Below the pieces are notes generated by a model. It worked only from the letters and a program-made list of their open reading frames with translations. It was not told where the DNA came from and searched no databases. Positions 33,301 through 41,373 of a stretch of DNA of 64,000 bases are shown here, piece after piece. This DNA is from a virus: the IMG/VR virus record IMGVR_UViG_3300032164_000003, positions 1-64,000 of that record; one strand, 5' to 3'. A program made the position numbers and the translations under genes. Position 1 is the first letter of the stretch; each line of letters starts with the position of its first letter.

Positions 33301-34123
33301 CTACCTTGAGCTTCCCTTTAGCAGCAAGTATTCTTTGCAAACGATCCAGTTGTTGTGGTGTAAGTCTGTCCCAGCGGATAGTTACACCGAGCCCAATCGT
33401 CCAAGAAAATGATATAAGTAGTATTTTTGCGTCGTGTGGATTTAGTGATGTTGTCTCTAAGTCGAAAGCGAATTCATCGGCTCGTTCTAGAGCACGCAAT
33501 ACCGCATTTATTTGCTCCGGTGTCTTTGCATCGATATGTCTTGTCTGTACCTTGTCTTTCGCTCCCTTAACTTCCCCGTGCGCAGTCGATTCTCTCTTTA
33601 TTATTTCCAGACCCTTTTTAAGATCTGCCTCGGCAGAAGGATTTCTTAGAACATACGCAGGATGTACAACTGGCACTACCTTGACGTTGAATTCCTTACT
33701 GAATAGAACATTGTTCTGTATCTTAGTTATTCCTGTGCGTTTAAGGACTGCGTCAAGAGCTATATTCCCAATAACTCCAATTACATTTGGTTTGATCTTA
33801 TTTATTTCAGCTATCAGATATTCTCGGCAAAGTGCTATTTCTAGCTTTGCTGGTTTCTGATTTTCATCCGGAGTCGCACACTTTATGGCGTTAGTTATAT
33901 AAACTTGATCGCGATCTATGCCGACCTCTGCGAATAAGTCGGTAAGAACCTCACCGGACGCCCCAATGAATGGGATTCCTTTCCGATCTTCTTCCTGCCC
34001 CGGCGCTTCTCCTATAAACATTATCTTAGCGTCGGTCGGCCCAACACCGCGCAGTTTAGGAGAACAAATGTCAGCTGATTTGCGGGTGCACTTCTCAGAA
34101 CAACCATGACGTGGATCTGCCAT
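30389..34123 (-). CDS. polA: family A DNA polymerase with N-terminal uracil-DNA glycosylase-like domain and an intein
   Basis: 1244 codons, 841 residues after splicing. Residues 1-180 match family 4/5 uracil-DNA glycosylases: four Cys for an iron-sulfur site (CSEKC, C20, C82-type), GEAPGQEEDRKGIPFIGASG and VVHPAYVLRNP. Residues 215-385 are the 3'-5' exonuclease (FAFDLETTSL, VGHNLKFD, SYAQCDGDA), with all catalytic acids. The polymerase follows: TGRIASQNPNFQNIP, KSDLAQAEFR (motif A), KEQRTAAKN/CVFGLMYGRG (motif B, split by intein at 668-1070) and TIHDANVI (motif C). ATG 34123 has no Shine-Dalgarno but a TATAAT box lies six bases upstream, suggesting a leaderless start. Confidence 0.95.
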   Translation of the reverse strand: MADPRHGCSEKCTRKSADICSPKLRGVGPTDAKIMFIGEAPGQEEDRKGIPFIGASGEVLTDLFAEVGIDRDQVYITNAIKCATPDENQKPAKLEIALCREYLIAEINKIKPNVIGVIGNIALDAVLKRTGITKIQNNVLFSKEFNVKVVPVVHPAYVLRNPSAEADLKKGLEIIKRESTAHGEVKGAKDKVQTRHIDAKTPEQINAVLRALERADEFAFDLETTSLNPHDAKILLISFSWTIGLGVTIRWDRLTPQQLDRLQRILAAKGKLKVGHNLKFDIQVLLANGIRVKNPIFDCLPAIALLNENLRDKSLDTLTLRYLDMGEYWVDLEDFKKEDMKKNKINKDDYTYSRIPYSILSSYAQCDGDATFRLFIKFRKELLRQNLLDFYNTYTIPTLWVLLKMEYHGILVDRKKLKKLGKKYTAKVRNALAAIMENKEVGKYQKIRYMRASKMLEAKWEQSKTLRGRFPCASDYTKIRIKEDDWVFNPGSTKQLREIFFDMMGLETENKTGKGDYSTNEETLKLLASEDNVNLAKQIIEYRQLTKFLSTYIKSIYSKSKFDGRVHPGYMQHRTVTGRIASQNPNFQNIPRNAADLKECFLADPGMTIVKSDLAQAEFRCWAHYSEDAQMIADIEAGLDIHRKIAAEIFGTTEDAVTKEQRTAAKNCVSGDTWIPTSVGLRQINSINKGDIVLDHLNRRQTVLKTVTKLDNVYLVDTECGSIKCTANHPFYVIDVHGNVITKKLSELSNGDYILSCTPRNKQKKYITWSFVGDRRTSFKPIFRRWVLTPELGYLLGFILAEGSINTRTRHVYVRWCQKGKFVNMIDVLSKKIFGARVKRYIDKRNGLVTWAVTSLEFVEFLKYLGMTPGNKKGFKTFPDKIIMSPTDVQKAFLQGYFLGDGTFKWDRACAGTVCRDTCDALCLLLRGFGIYPKIAIEHPNHGRVFYNIQITNTDELALLVDTVGVHVPKGWAYPRQNRGRKFLHNVNQFYRTHHTNCDVRYGIKIRKKLTHSFLRKYCFGINSTIDTLVKNNIYSVKITAIKHIGKLPVYDFVTTGDKVMVANGFYTLDCVFGLMYGRGVKAIAKQYGITEDEAEAVRDLFFQKYPDASIWLDKQVQQAHEYKTVKTWMGRIRRLPEIDSYDKMVQAEAERQARNSPIQGLASDMNNHYMVMTLRLAKKEGITCYPMTTIHDANVIQVKKGQEESLINVMNKVVATAFPGFLCKMKLDFEIGTTLGTLEVVEL
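30914..32122 (-). mobile_element. LAGLIDADG intein in polymerase motif B, C-terminal Asp
   Basis: 403 residues, from CVSGDTWIPTSVG to MVANGFYTLD, with Cys+1. Block B is CTANHPFYV. Endonuclease helices are LGYLLGFILAEGSI and LQGYFLGDGTF. The last two residues are Leu-Asp instead of His-Asn. A terminal Asp is rare, and splicing would need cleavage by Asp rather than Asn cyclisation. Motif B binds the incoming nucleotide, so the polymerase depends on splicing. Confidence 0.92.
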
Positions 34124-34199
34124 GGTTGTATTATACTTGAAGGCTTGGAAGTTTTTGGGAGCTTATAGAACTATTAGCGGAAGGATCAGCTTGCGGGTC

Positions 34200-35918
34200 C
34201 TACTTGTGCTTGATCGTGTACACGCCGCGCTTCGGGACCTTCAAGCCGATGTCCTCGCGCTTGAGATTGGACAGCATGACGGACACGTAGTTCTTTACCT
34301 TGTCCACGGACTTGTTGGCAGTTAGGCCACCTTTGATGATTGCCTTGGCCAACTCGTCTCGGGTATGCTCACCCTTGCCCAACAGGGTAAGAACCAATTC
34401 CTTAGCTGTGCCAGTGCGCGGGTTACGCTGTTTCTTAACATCGCGCACCTTATTGGTGGTTCCCTTTGGCCGACCGAGCTTGCGGTGCATTTTTACCTTT
34501 TTGGTCTTCTTGATCTTCTTGATCATCTTCTTTGTCTTCTTTCTACCGCTCTTTCGCGGTTTCTCATTATCTTCCTCTTCTTCAGCATCTTCCTCTTCTT
34601 CAGCATCTTCCTCTTCTTCAGCATCTTCCTCTTCTTCAGCATCTTCCTCTTCTTCAGCATCTTCCTCTTCTTCAGCTTCTTCAGCATCTTCCTCTTCCTT
34701 GGCTTCCTTAGCTGGCTTCTTTGCAGGGGCTACTGCGGCCTCATCTTCGTCGTCTGCATCGTCGTCCGTCTCTTCCTCTTCGTCCTCTTCCTCTTCGTCC
34801 TCTTCCTCTTCCGCCTCTTCCGCCTCTTCCTCTTCCTCTTCCTCGTCTTCAGCCACTTCTTCTTTCTCGGGCGCAGCCTTGCTCGTCGCTGCCTCTACTG
34901 GATCTTCCTCGTCCTTTTTGTTCTTCTCTTCCATCGCTTCCTCCACTGGCTTGACCTTGTAATTGGGTGGCACATCTAGTTCGTCATCGGTGGCAAGGAT
35001 CTTGATCGTGACCTTCTTGGGAGATTTTGAAACGATCTGTATTTTCTTGCCGTGTGGTGTTACATATTGCTTCTTCAAAATCCCATCTTCGATACTGATG
35101 AATCCGTCGTCTGGCATGCTCTGCTCCTTTTCGTTTTCGGTTATCACATCAGAAAATTCTATCCTAAGTTTACTTTCTATCGGGTCGCCTTTCTTAGTAT
35201 AAACTCCATCTGTCCTTATCTCATTATACCCCAAGTTTACATCCTTATCGGTTTTTTCTTCTTGGACTTCGAGTAATGGTGTCAAGACAGCAGAGAATGT
35301 TTTCTTTATGTTCTTTATGCTGGCCCCAGAAATCAGCGACCACAGTTCAAGGCAAAGCCTGTGTTTCTCAGAAAGTTCAAGATGTTTAGCATATTCCATG
35401 ATTTCCGGGATAGTGAGTTTTTGTGGCATTTGTTCCTCGCATATCTTGTCAATAACTGCGCGTTGTTTATCTGTAAGTGATTCGCTAAGGCAAACTAAAT
35501 CTAACGGATCGCTTTTAGGCATCCGAGACAAACCGCTAAGATTTCCCTCAGGATCTTCAACAAGTATTCCATCGAGGGATTCCGCCATAAAGTTTAGTTT
35601 ACTCTTATGCGAATTCCTTTTCTTATGGTTATTGGTCAAAACATTATTGACCTTCATCCTCAGGAAATCTATAAAAGGTTTTCCCTGGTAACGTGGGCCA
35701 TACCGTTGTAAACCTTGCCACAGGTGCAAATAAATGTCACCTATGGCATTTTCCTTATCATATTTGTCGGAACGATGCGCCGACTTGTGGACGTATCCCT
35801 CTACCATCGAGAAGAACTCGGTGGCATACTTATGGTCCAAATCCCAGGTTCCATCAGCCTTTTGTTTGGACGCCATGGCGTCCACGATGCGCTGAAGCCG
35901 CTCGGGGTCTAGAGACAT
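34200..35918 (-). CDS. sigma-factor-like protein with acidic repeats, AT-hook and winged-helix tail
   Basis: 572 residues. Residues about 20-110 resemble a sigma region 2 (ENAIGDIYLHLWQGLQRYGP, then PFIDFLRMKVNNVLTNNHKKR), and about 150-215 could be a degenerate region 4. Residues about 330-455 are almost all Glu/Asp/Ala, including tandem EEEEDA repeats. Then comes a lysine-rich block, an AT-hook (KLGRPKGTTNK) and a C-terminal winged-helix-like domain (GKGEHTRDELAKAIIKGGL...KVPKRGVYTIK). It may direct transcription or organise DNA. GGAGG precedes the start and a promoter lies at 35952-35979. Exact role unproven. Confidence 0.72.
   Translation of the reverse strand: MSLDPERLQRIVDAMASKQKADGTWDLDHKYATEFFSMVEGYVHKSAHRSDKYDKENAIGDIYLHLWQGLQRYGPRYQGKPFIDFLRMKVNNVLTNNHKKRNSHKSKLNFMAESLDGILVEDPEGNLSGLSRMPKSDPLDLVCLSESLTDKQRAVIDKICEEQMPQKLTIPEIMEYAKHLELSEKHRLCLELWSLISGASIKNIKKTFSAVLTPLLEVQEEKTDKDVNLGYNEIRTDGVYTKKGDPIESKLRIEFSDVITENEKEQSMPDDGFISIEDGILKKQYVTPHGKKIQIVSKSPKKVTIKILATDDELDVPPNYKVKPVEEAMEEKNKKDEEDPVEAATSKAAPEKEEVAEDEEEEEEEAEEAEEEEDEEEEDEEEETDDDADDEDEAAVAPAKKPAKEAKEEEDAEEAEEEEDAEEEEDAEEEEDAEEEEDAEEEEDAEEEEDNEKPRKSGRKKTKKMIKKIKKTKKVKMHRKLGRPKGTTNKVRDVKKQRNPRTGTAKELVLTLLGKGEHTRDELAKAIIKGGLTANKSVDKVKNYVSVMLSNLKREDIGLKVPKRGVYTIKHK
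34571..34697 (-). repeat. 18-bp tandem repeat in the sigma-like gene
   Basis: Five perfect head-to-tail copies of TTCAGCATCTTCCTCTTC (plus strand) at 34581-34670, a preceding partial copy and one further copy at 34680-34697 after a 9-base partial. It codes EEEEDA units in frame. The exact identity between copies indicates recent expansion by slippage; length may vary between isolates. Confidence 0.9.
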
Positions 35919-35951
35919 AAGTTTCCTCCGGGGAAGTTTGGCAAGGCTCGT

Positions 35952-35979
35952 ATGGTAAGCGTGATACCAGGAAAGTCAA
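35952..35979 (-). promoter_or_regulatory. promoter of the sigma-like gene
   Basis: TTGACT (35974-35979), 16 bases, TACCAT (35952-35957) on the minus strand, about 35 bases before the start codon and its GGAGG. Same 16-base spacer as the other promoters. Confidence 0.62.
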
Positions 35980-36003
35980 GCTATTTTTTCAATGCTCACT
36001 AAC

Positions 36004-36462
36004 TTATTGATTTTCAACGAGTTTAGAAATCTTACGCATACCACGATGAACAAAGGTTGCCACTTCTAGTAATGTGGCCTCTGGTCGATCTGCTAAGGAC
36101 TTAACGTCAATAAATAATGAATCGAACATGTCGTACAGTTTGAATTTTACCTTCTGTGTGCAATCTATCAATATTAAGCTAAGCTCTGTTTCGGCGCGGG
36201 ACTTTAGGGTATCAACCTTCTCAGTAACATGATCCTTAGTCTCCGTAAAGATATCTACTATGGTGCGAAAGTCTATATCATAGAGATCCTGTATATCTTT
36301 AGCCTTTCCGTGGGCACCGCAACCAAAGCAGTGAAAGCTGCCGTCTGGGTAAACAACGAACGAGGCGTCCAATTCTTTATGAAACGGACAAATAGATTTC
36401 CACCTATCACCGGTTTTCTTAAGTTCAATTCCGATTTCCTTGTAAAATGATTCAATGTTCAA
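36004..36462 (-). CDS. primase-type CHC2 zinc-finger protein, 152 aa
   Basis: Residues 10-60 are a DnaG zinc-binding domain: SICPFHKELDASFVVYPDGSFHCFGCGAHG (Cys-His...Cys-Cys). No TOPRIM or catalytic core follows, only helices, so priming activity must come from elsewhere or the protein is a regulator of it. TTG 36462 overlaps the TGA of the helicase gene (TTGA), with AAGG upstream. It acts with the DnaB-like helicase directly before it. Confidence 0.87.
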   Translation of the reverse strand: MNIESFYKEIGIELKKTGDRWKSICPFHKELDASFVVYPDGSFHCFGCGAHGKAKDIQDLYDIDFRTIVDIFTETKDHVTEKVDTLKSRAETELSLILIDCTQKVKFKLYDMFDSLFIDVKSLADRPEATLLEVATFVHRGMRKISKLVENQ

Positions 36463-37862
36463 GAATCTTTACCTTCGTTATATGCCGGAGAGCGCTTTTC
36501 TTTGTTAACAATCAGATTGTTTTTAATTAGGTTATCCCCCACATATGTTCTATCCCATAACGCTAATAGTGGTATTTCATCGCCCTGTCGTCCGTATCTT
36601 ACTTTGTCCAGGATGCCCCACAATCTGTTGTGCGTTTTATCTTTGCTGTCCTGTTTTAATCTTATGACGATGTCACAATGCACGGCCATAAAGTTACTCA
36701 GCCCGATTTTGTGGACACCGTGCTCTACATCAATTTTCTTTCTACGCGCCTCAATGTCCTCCTTAGAGGCATCCCTACTTTCCTGCGTAGCAGTAAGAAG
36801 TGCCACGTGCTCGTATTTAGCAATTTCATGGTATTCCTGGAATAAACAATCGTATTTTTCGGATCTCCCAGAATACCGAGCCACCGGCTCCATAATGTTG
36901 GCGTAATCTATAATTACAAGGTCTGGCGGGACACCATAAGCAGCTTTGTAAAGTTCTATCTCTTCCAGAATTAAGGAAGATTTGGCACCCATTGAAACAT
37001 CTACAATCCATATGTTTAGCTTGTCCTTCAATTGCTTTCTTAGTGTTTCAGCATATATCTTTTTCTCTTCTTTGCTCAACTTTCCAAACATGATCTTGTT
37101 ACTATCAAGTTTGGACATCCTACTATCGAAGCGTATGGCAAGTGAATTGAATGCCATCTCCAGCGTGATATACATAACTCTATAACCGGCTAATGCTGCA
37201 TTGTAGGCGATATTTACTGCCGTGGTTGTTTTTCCACCACTAGTCTTAGAATAGATTAGTGTCAAAAAAGACTTCTTCATTCCGCCTAGGCGGGAATCAA
37301 ATGAATCTATGCCAAACGGGACTATGTCTCCCATGTCTCCCATTTCTACCTTCTTAAAATCCTCTATGCGGTCGTTAATCTTTTCGTGTAGCATCCCGCG
37401 ACTGATTGCTTCTCCAGATGATGCAGACTTTAGCAATTCCGCCATTATCTCCTGACGCATTTCTACAAATTCTGACTCCCCCTGCTCAAACTTGGTCTTT
37501 ATTGTATCTGCGAGATCTGCCAACGCCCTTCCTATTCTGAGATTGTCTGCACGCTGAAATTCGAAATTTGCATCGGCTATTCTTACTTTTGGTAGTTGAG
37601 AAAGCTCTTCAAAAACCTTGATTAGGCTTTCTGTTTCCTCCACGTCATTGCTATACATATTTTCCGCGTATGTCTTTAGTGTGGACATGCTCGGAGGAGA
37701 CTTGTACTTGCGCACATACTTTTTTATAAGCTCCGCTGCCTGTCGTCTTGAAGAATGTGCAAATGTGTCGAGCGGTATGTTAATCGCTTTCATGTGTGTT
37801 GGAGACTTCATAAGAAGTGCCAGCAACCGACGCTCGTTATTTTTAGAACTAAGAATCGGCAT
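36459..37862 (-). CDS. DnaB-like replicative helicase
   Basis: About 467 residues from ATG 37862 (MPILSSKNNERRLL), inside the end of the loader gene. RecA-fold helicase core: GIDSFDSRLGGMKKSFL, Walker A YSKTSGGKTTTAVNIAY, VMYITLEMAFN, Walker B DLVIIDYANIM and the H4-like LLTATQESRDA, as in DnaB family members. The N-terminal domain is helical. It unwinds the phage fork and sits with its loader and the zinc primase. Confidence 0.9.
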   Translation of the reverse strand: MPILSSKNNERRLLALLMKSPTHMKAINIPLDTFAHSSRRQAAELIKKYVRKYKSPPSMSTLKTYAENMYSNDVEETESLIKVFEELSQLPKVRIADANFEFQRADNLRIGRALADLADTIKTKFEQGESEFVEMRQEIMAELLKSASSGEAISRGMLHEKINDRIEDFKKVEMGDMGDIVPFGIDSFDSRLGGMKKSFLTLIYSKTSGGKTTTAVNIAYNAALAGYRVMYITLEMAFNSLAIRFDSRMSKLDSNKIMFGKLSKEEKKIYAETLRKQLKDKLNIWIVDVSMGAKSSLILEEIELYKAAYGVPPDLVIIDYANIMEPVARYSGRSEKYDCLFQEYHEIAKYEHVALLTATQESRDASKEDIEARRKKIDVEHGVHKIGLSNFMAVHCDIVIRLKQDSKDKTHNRLWGILDKVRYGRQGDEIPLLALWDRTYVGDNLIKNNLIVNKEKRSPAYNEGKDS

Positions 37863-38598
37863 TACGCATGTCTTCCCGCCCGGAGGCACCCTTTATGGTT
37901 ATGAACATAAGCGATTTGAACCGATCTTGTATCCAAACTGGTAGTGTTGGAATTGTCTCCTCGAATGTTTCGTTGGAACTTATCATTAATGACAGCCCAG
38001 CATTATACACGTCAGACAAAAATTGATAAAATAACTTTCCTGCCATTGACCCGTGTCGATCAGTCTGTTTCTCTCCCAAATCGCGCTTGTCAATTTCTTC
38101 TATTGCGAGGAGATGCACATTCTTAATTATATTCTTTACCGTGGCACGCGCTTCTGGATCTCTCTCCATGGTTGACTGAAACAAGAGTGATATAAGATGC
38201 GACGCAGTGTCATAGTACACACTATACTTTTTATTAAGCGCCATGCGCATTATGTAACATATCATGGAACTTTTCGCAGTGCCAGGAGGGCCAGCGAACC
38301 ATATTCCGCGTCCGCGATTCAAATTGAAATCTATATTCCTAATGTATTTGTTTATGTGGGATATGGAAATTTTGTTTGTCACAAGAAATTGCTCATTAAG
38401 TTTTTTCATATTCCATCTGCGGTATGTAAGTGGGATATTGGCTTCTATGAGCGCTATTTCTTTTTCAATTCGTTGTACACACGCACAATCTTCAATGAGA
38501 ATACCGTCCGGTTTTTCTACTTCCTTGTAACCAATCCCATTGCAGACGGTGCACGCAGATCGAATTTTATGAAGTCTATCCAGATCGCGCTGATACAA
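37849..38598 (-). CDS. DnaC/IstB-like AAA+ helicase loader
   Basis: 249 residues. N-terminal zinc motif CTVCNGIGYKEV...EDCACV, then AAA+ ATPase: Walker A FAGPPGTAKSSMICYI, Walker B HLLAIEEIDKR, sensor LMISSNETFEE and a terminal arginine-rich QDRF. Starts at TTG 38598 with AGGTG upstream. Loads the DnaB-like helicase encoded immediately downstream. Confidence 0.9.
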   Translation of the reverse strand: MYQRDLDRLHKIRSACTVCNGIGYKEVEKPDGILIEDCACVQRIEKEIALIEANIPLTYRRWNMKKLNEQFLVTNKISISHINKYIRNIDFNLNRGRGIWFAGPPGTAKSSMICYIMRMALNKKYSVYYDTASHLISLLFQSTMERDPEARATVKNIIKNVHLLAIEEIDKRDLGEKQTDRHGSMAGKLFYQFLSDVYNAGLSLMISSNETFEETIPTLPVWIQDRFKSLMFITIKGASGREDMRNADS

Positions 38599-38605
38599 GT
38601 GGCAC

Positions 38606-39145
38606 CTAGGCGGTGAATTTGTTCACGTATTGATCGAATTTTTCTTGCTCTTGGAGCAGATCATGATCTAGATTATGGAAATCATCTGTAGATACAAACT
38701 TGTTCACGTTCGCCATGATGTGATTATACAAGCGGGAACTACAAATATGCGATATTTTTGGGAGATTAATTTTGTTGAAGTAGCGACCGAATGCTAAGTC
38801 TATGAATTGTTTGTAATCCTTCTTTGGTATCTGCCCGCCGAGACGGAATTCATCAATCTTTTGGTATGTCAACACAATATTTCCAATTTGCCGATACTCG
38901 TGACCATAGCGTTCTACATACTTAGTACAGAAGTAATGGTAGAAGTCGAATGGCTTCCATAATTCGACATCCTTCAAGTGTGACCATCCACTAGTTTTTT
39001 GTATGTGATCCTTCAGGCGCTTGTTCTGGTGACGAAGGCGCTGCAAATGAAGAATGATGTGGCGCTCTATCGGATCGTCACTTACCGTTGCGTCGCGTAC
39101 CATTAATTCTTCTAAACTTAGGTCTTTTAGATTTCGGTTTGCCAC
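38606..39145 (-). CDS. hypothetical protein of the replication operon, 179 aa
   Basis: Begins at GTG 39145 (MANRNLKDLSLEELMVRDA) with GGAGGG six bases upstream, 19 bases inside the helicase gene. It is helical with aromatic-rich middle (FDFYHYFCTKYVERYGHEY). Its place between the SF2 helicase and the loader suggests a replication accessory function; no motif confirms this. Confidence 0.7.
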   Translation of the reverse strand: MANRNLKDLSLEELMVRDATVSDDPIERHIILHLQRLRHQNKRLKDHIQKTSGWSHLKDVELWKPFDFYHYFCTKYVERYGHEYRQIGNIVLTYQKIDEFRLGGQIPKKDYKQFIDLAFGRYFNKINLPKISHICSSRLYNHIMANVNKFVSTDDFHNLDHDLLQEQEKFDQYVNKFTA

Positions 39146-40602
39146 CGGGAACCCTCCATCTGATAGAAGTCTGCTGACACTTTTCGAATCTTTATTTTTG
39201 AACCCTGTATGGTTTTGTACAGACTGAACCGTTGTTTGCTGTGCTTACTTAGGTATTTTCCACGGTCAAAGAAGTCTATCACGATTCCGTATTTTTTTCC
39301 TTCAGCGGCAGTAAGAGAACGCATCTTTTGGATGGTCGTCACTTTTGATTTTAAACCCTCTGCATTTATCACGGCGTTCAATTGGGGTATGTTTAGGCCT
39401 TCTTTTCCTACGGTCGCAATTATACAATGAATGTCTTTTCTTTGCAACGCTTCGTACAACTCACCCCGTTCTTTACTGTCAATACTTCCATTTACAAAAA
39501 CACTTCCAGGAATCATTGCTCTAAGAATAGGTCCGTGCGGCAGCTTGCGAATCATAATGAAAGATGTCTTTCCAGACTTATGCAGACTTTCTACAATGTC
39601 TGCGATAAACTGATTTCTGCAAAGGTTTTCCACCACGTTGCTATCGTAAATATCTTGATAATTTCCTAGTCCAGTTGAGTACCATCGATATGGCATTTGG
39701 TACATGATGATCATAGGGCGTGCGAGGCGCTTGTGATTAATAAGTGTTTTGTATTTTACGGTGAGCACGATTGAACCCAGAGCAGCCTCTAGTTCCAGCA
39801 TCCGCGCGTGCTGTGGTTTTGGAGTACCAGACAACCCAATGACGTATCCAGCGGAGTCCATGGTGGCGAGAAGGTTCTTGTTTTTCGGAGAGAGCGAATG
39901 GTGGCATTCATCGAAAATGAAAACCCGCGCGCTCCGGATCATTTTGTTAATAGCTTCATTTCTTGCACGTGTGTCAGCGCCTATTCTAACTTTACCTTTT
40001 GTTACCGTAAGTGCTCTGGTTATAGCTTGATAACTGGTTACTACAATATCCCCGTGTTCATACTCTCCTTCGGAGAATGAACCAATCTGGCGCTGAAGAT
40101 GAAACTCCAAATCCTTTTTAGTTTGGTTGACTAGATCTTTACCATAGGTAATTAACCACACTGGAAAATGCCCGATGTTCTTTATTATGCTAGCAGCTAT
40201 GGCGGTTTTCCCTGCGCGGACAGGTGCCTGGATGACTGCACGCCGATACTTTATGGCTCTCTGCACAGCAAGCTTCTGAAATGATTCTAGCTGCAGGCCA
40301 TGGATATCTGGTGTACCACGGGGTTTGTAATCATGTGAATAGACTATTTCTACAGTATGTCCACACTTCTTTTCCAGTATATATTTTATTCTGTACAAGC
40401 AGCCAGTTGGTGCTGTCTGATCTTTCAAAAGAAGGCGTTTCTTACCGTCCCACCCATACTCTTTATGCTGCTTTGTGAATTGGTAGTTGAATACAACGAA
40501 TGTCAGTTTCTCTCTTAACAGTGCGAAGTCCACATCCGAAAGTCCCGGAGTAATCTTCAAGCGCACTGGACCGACTTCTATGCAGACATTCATCAGGATC
40601 AT
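39127..40602 (-). CDS. SF2 DNA helicase (UvsW-like)
   Basis: 491 residues. Motifs: Q-like HGLQLESFQKLAVQRAI, Walker A APVRAGKTAIAASI, Ia VVTSYQAITRA, II VFIFDECHHS, III GLSGTPKPQ, then the second lobe with TVGKEGLNIPQLNAVI and QKMRSLTAAEGK. UvsW-type helicases remodel recombination intermediates and R-loops and help switch replication modes. ATG 40602 lies within a TATAAT sequence; ATG 40593 (MNVCIEVG) is seven bases past that box and may be the true leaderless start. Confidence 0.9.
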   Translation of the reverse strand: MILMNVCIEVGPVRLKITPGLSDVDFALLREKLTFVVFNYQFTKQHKEYGWDGKKRLLLKDQTAPTGCLYRIKYILEKKCGHTVEIVYSHDYKPRGTPDIHGLQLESFQKLAVQRAIKYRRAVIQAPVRAGKTAIAASIIKNIGHFPVWLITYGKDLVNQTKKDLEFHLQRQIGSFSEGEYEHGDIVVTSYQAITRALTVTKGKVRIGADTRARNEAINKMIRSARVFIFDECHHSLSPKNKNLLATMDSAGYVIGLSGTPKPQHARMLELEAALGSIVLTVKYKTLINHKRLARPMIIMYQMPYRWYSTGLGNYQDIYDSNVVENLCRNQFIADIVESLHKSGKTSFIMIRKLPHGPILRAMIPGSVFVNGSIDSKERGELYEALQRKDIHCIIATVGKEGLNIPQLNAVINAEGLKSKVTTIQKMRSLTAAEGKKYGIVIDFFDRGKYLSKHSKQRFSLYKTIQGSKIKIRKVSADFYQMEGSRWQTEI

Positions 40603-40608
40603 TATACT

Positions 40609-41373
40609 TCAAGAAACAGGATACTTCTTCCTTATTATTTTCATATTATATTTACGTAATGATTCTGTTCCTATATTTAGTTCGGAGAATGTGGCACGAT
40701 GGACATGGTGAATGAACGTCCCAAGACTAAGCAAGATATTGTATCCATACGAGCGCATGCGTAGACAAAATTCGTCATCGTCCCCTAGCCCTATGCTCAA
40801 CTCCTCACAAAGAGGCCCGATCTCAGTAAACAGTGCGCGGCGCATGGCGACGCAGAAGAATGAAAGGGACATCTTCTCCAGCTGTACATATTTATCCTTT
40901 AATTTGGACAGACTATGTATAAAATCCTGCTTGTTTGCATGCCCGGTAGGCAGTTCCACACCAAGATTCTGCTGTATGCCGTAGGGCGTTTGCCAGGCAG
41001 AATTAAAGGTGACTGGACCCACTGCACCGACTCCCGGATAATGCATCAATGGTTTTATTAGTGTAATGTCCCAACCCCTAGTTACGCGCGTGTCATTGTT
41101 TAGCAAAATTACATAATCGCCAGTGGCCTCTTTAATCCCTTGATTGGTCGCCCGAATGAATCCCAAATTTTCTTTATTTAGGATCACCTTGCAATTTGAT
41201 AACCGCGATGCCTGTCTCCTTATAATTTCTATTTCGTGCGTTTGCGATCCGTTGTCAACCCAGATTACCTCTGTAGGCAAACCAGTATTTAGTCGGATGG
41301 ATTCGAAGCACTGGACGGTATAGCCAGACTGGTTCAACACTGGAATAACAATGCTTACAGACGGATTACCCAT
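40609..41373 (-). CDS. GT2 family glycosyltransferase
   Basis: 254 residues with the GT-A fold marks VSIVIPVLNQSGYT, EVIWVDNGS, NKENLGFIRATNQGI and LLNNDTRVTRGW, and a late GLGDDDEFCLR acid group. It transfers a sugar from a nucleotide-sugar donor; acceptor unknown. Similar to its upstream neighbour, so probably duplicated. Confidence 0.9.
   Translation of the reverse strand: MGNPSVSIVIPVLNQSGYTVQCFESIRLNTGLPTEVIWVDNGSQTHEIEIIRRQASRLSNCKVILNKENLGFIRATNQGIKEATGDYVILLNNDTRVTRGWDITLIKPLMHYPGVGAVGPVTFNSAWQTPYGIQQNLGVELPTGHANKQDFIHSLSKLKDKYVQLEKMSLSFFCVAMRRALFTEIGPLCEELSIGLGDDDEFCLRMRSYGYNILLSLGTFIHHVHRATFSELNIGTESLRKYNMKIIRKKYPVS

Noticed and set aside
34300-34979. Plus-strand Ser-, Phe- and Leu/Pro-rich frames opposite the sigma-like gene
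   Set aside because: Same antisense effect of the 18-bp acidic repeat in three frames.
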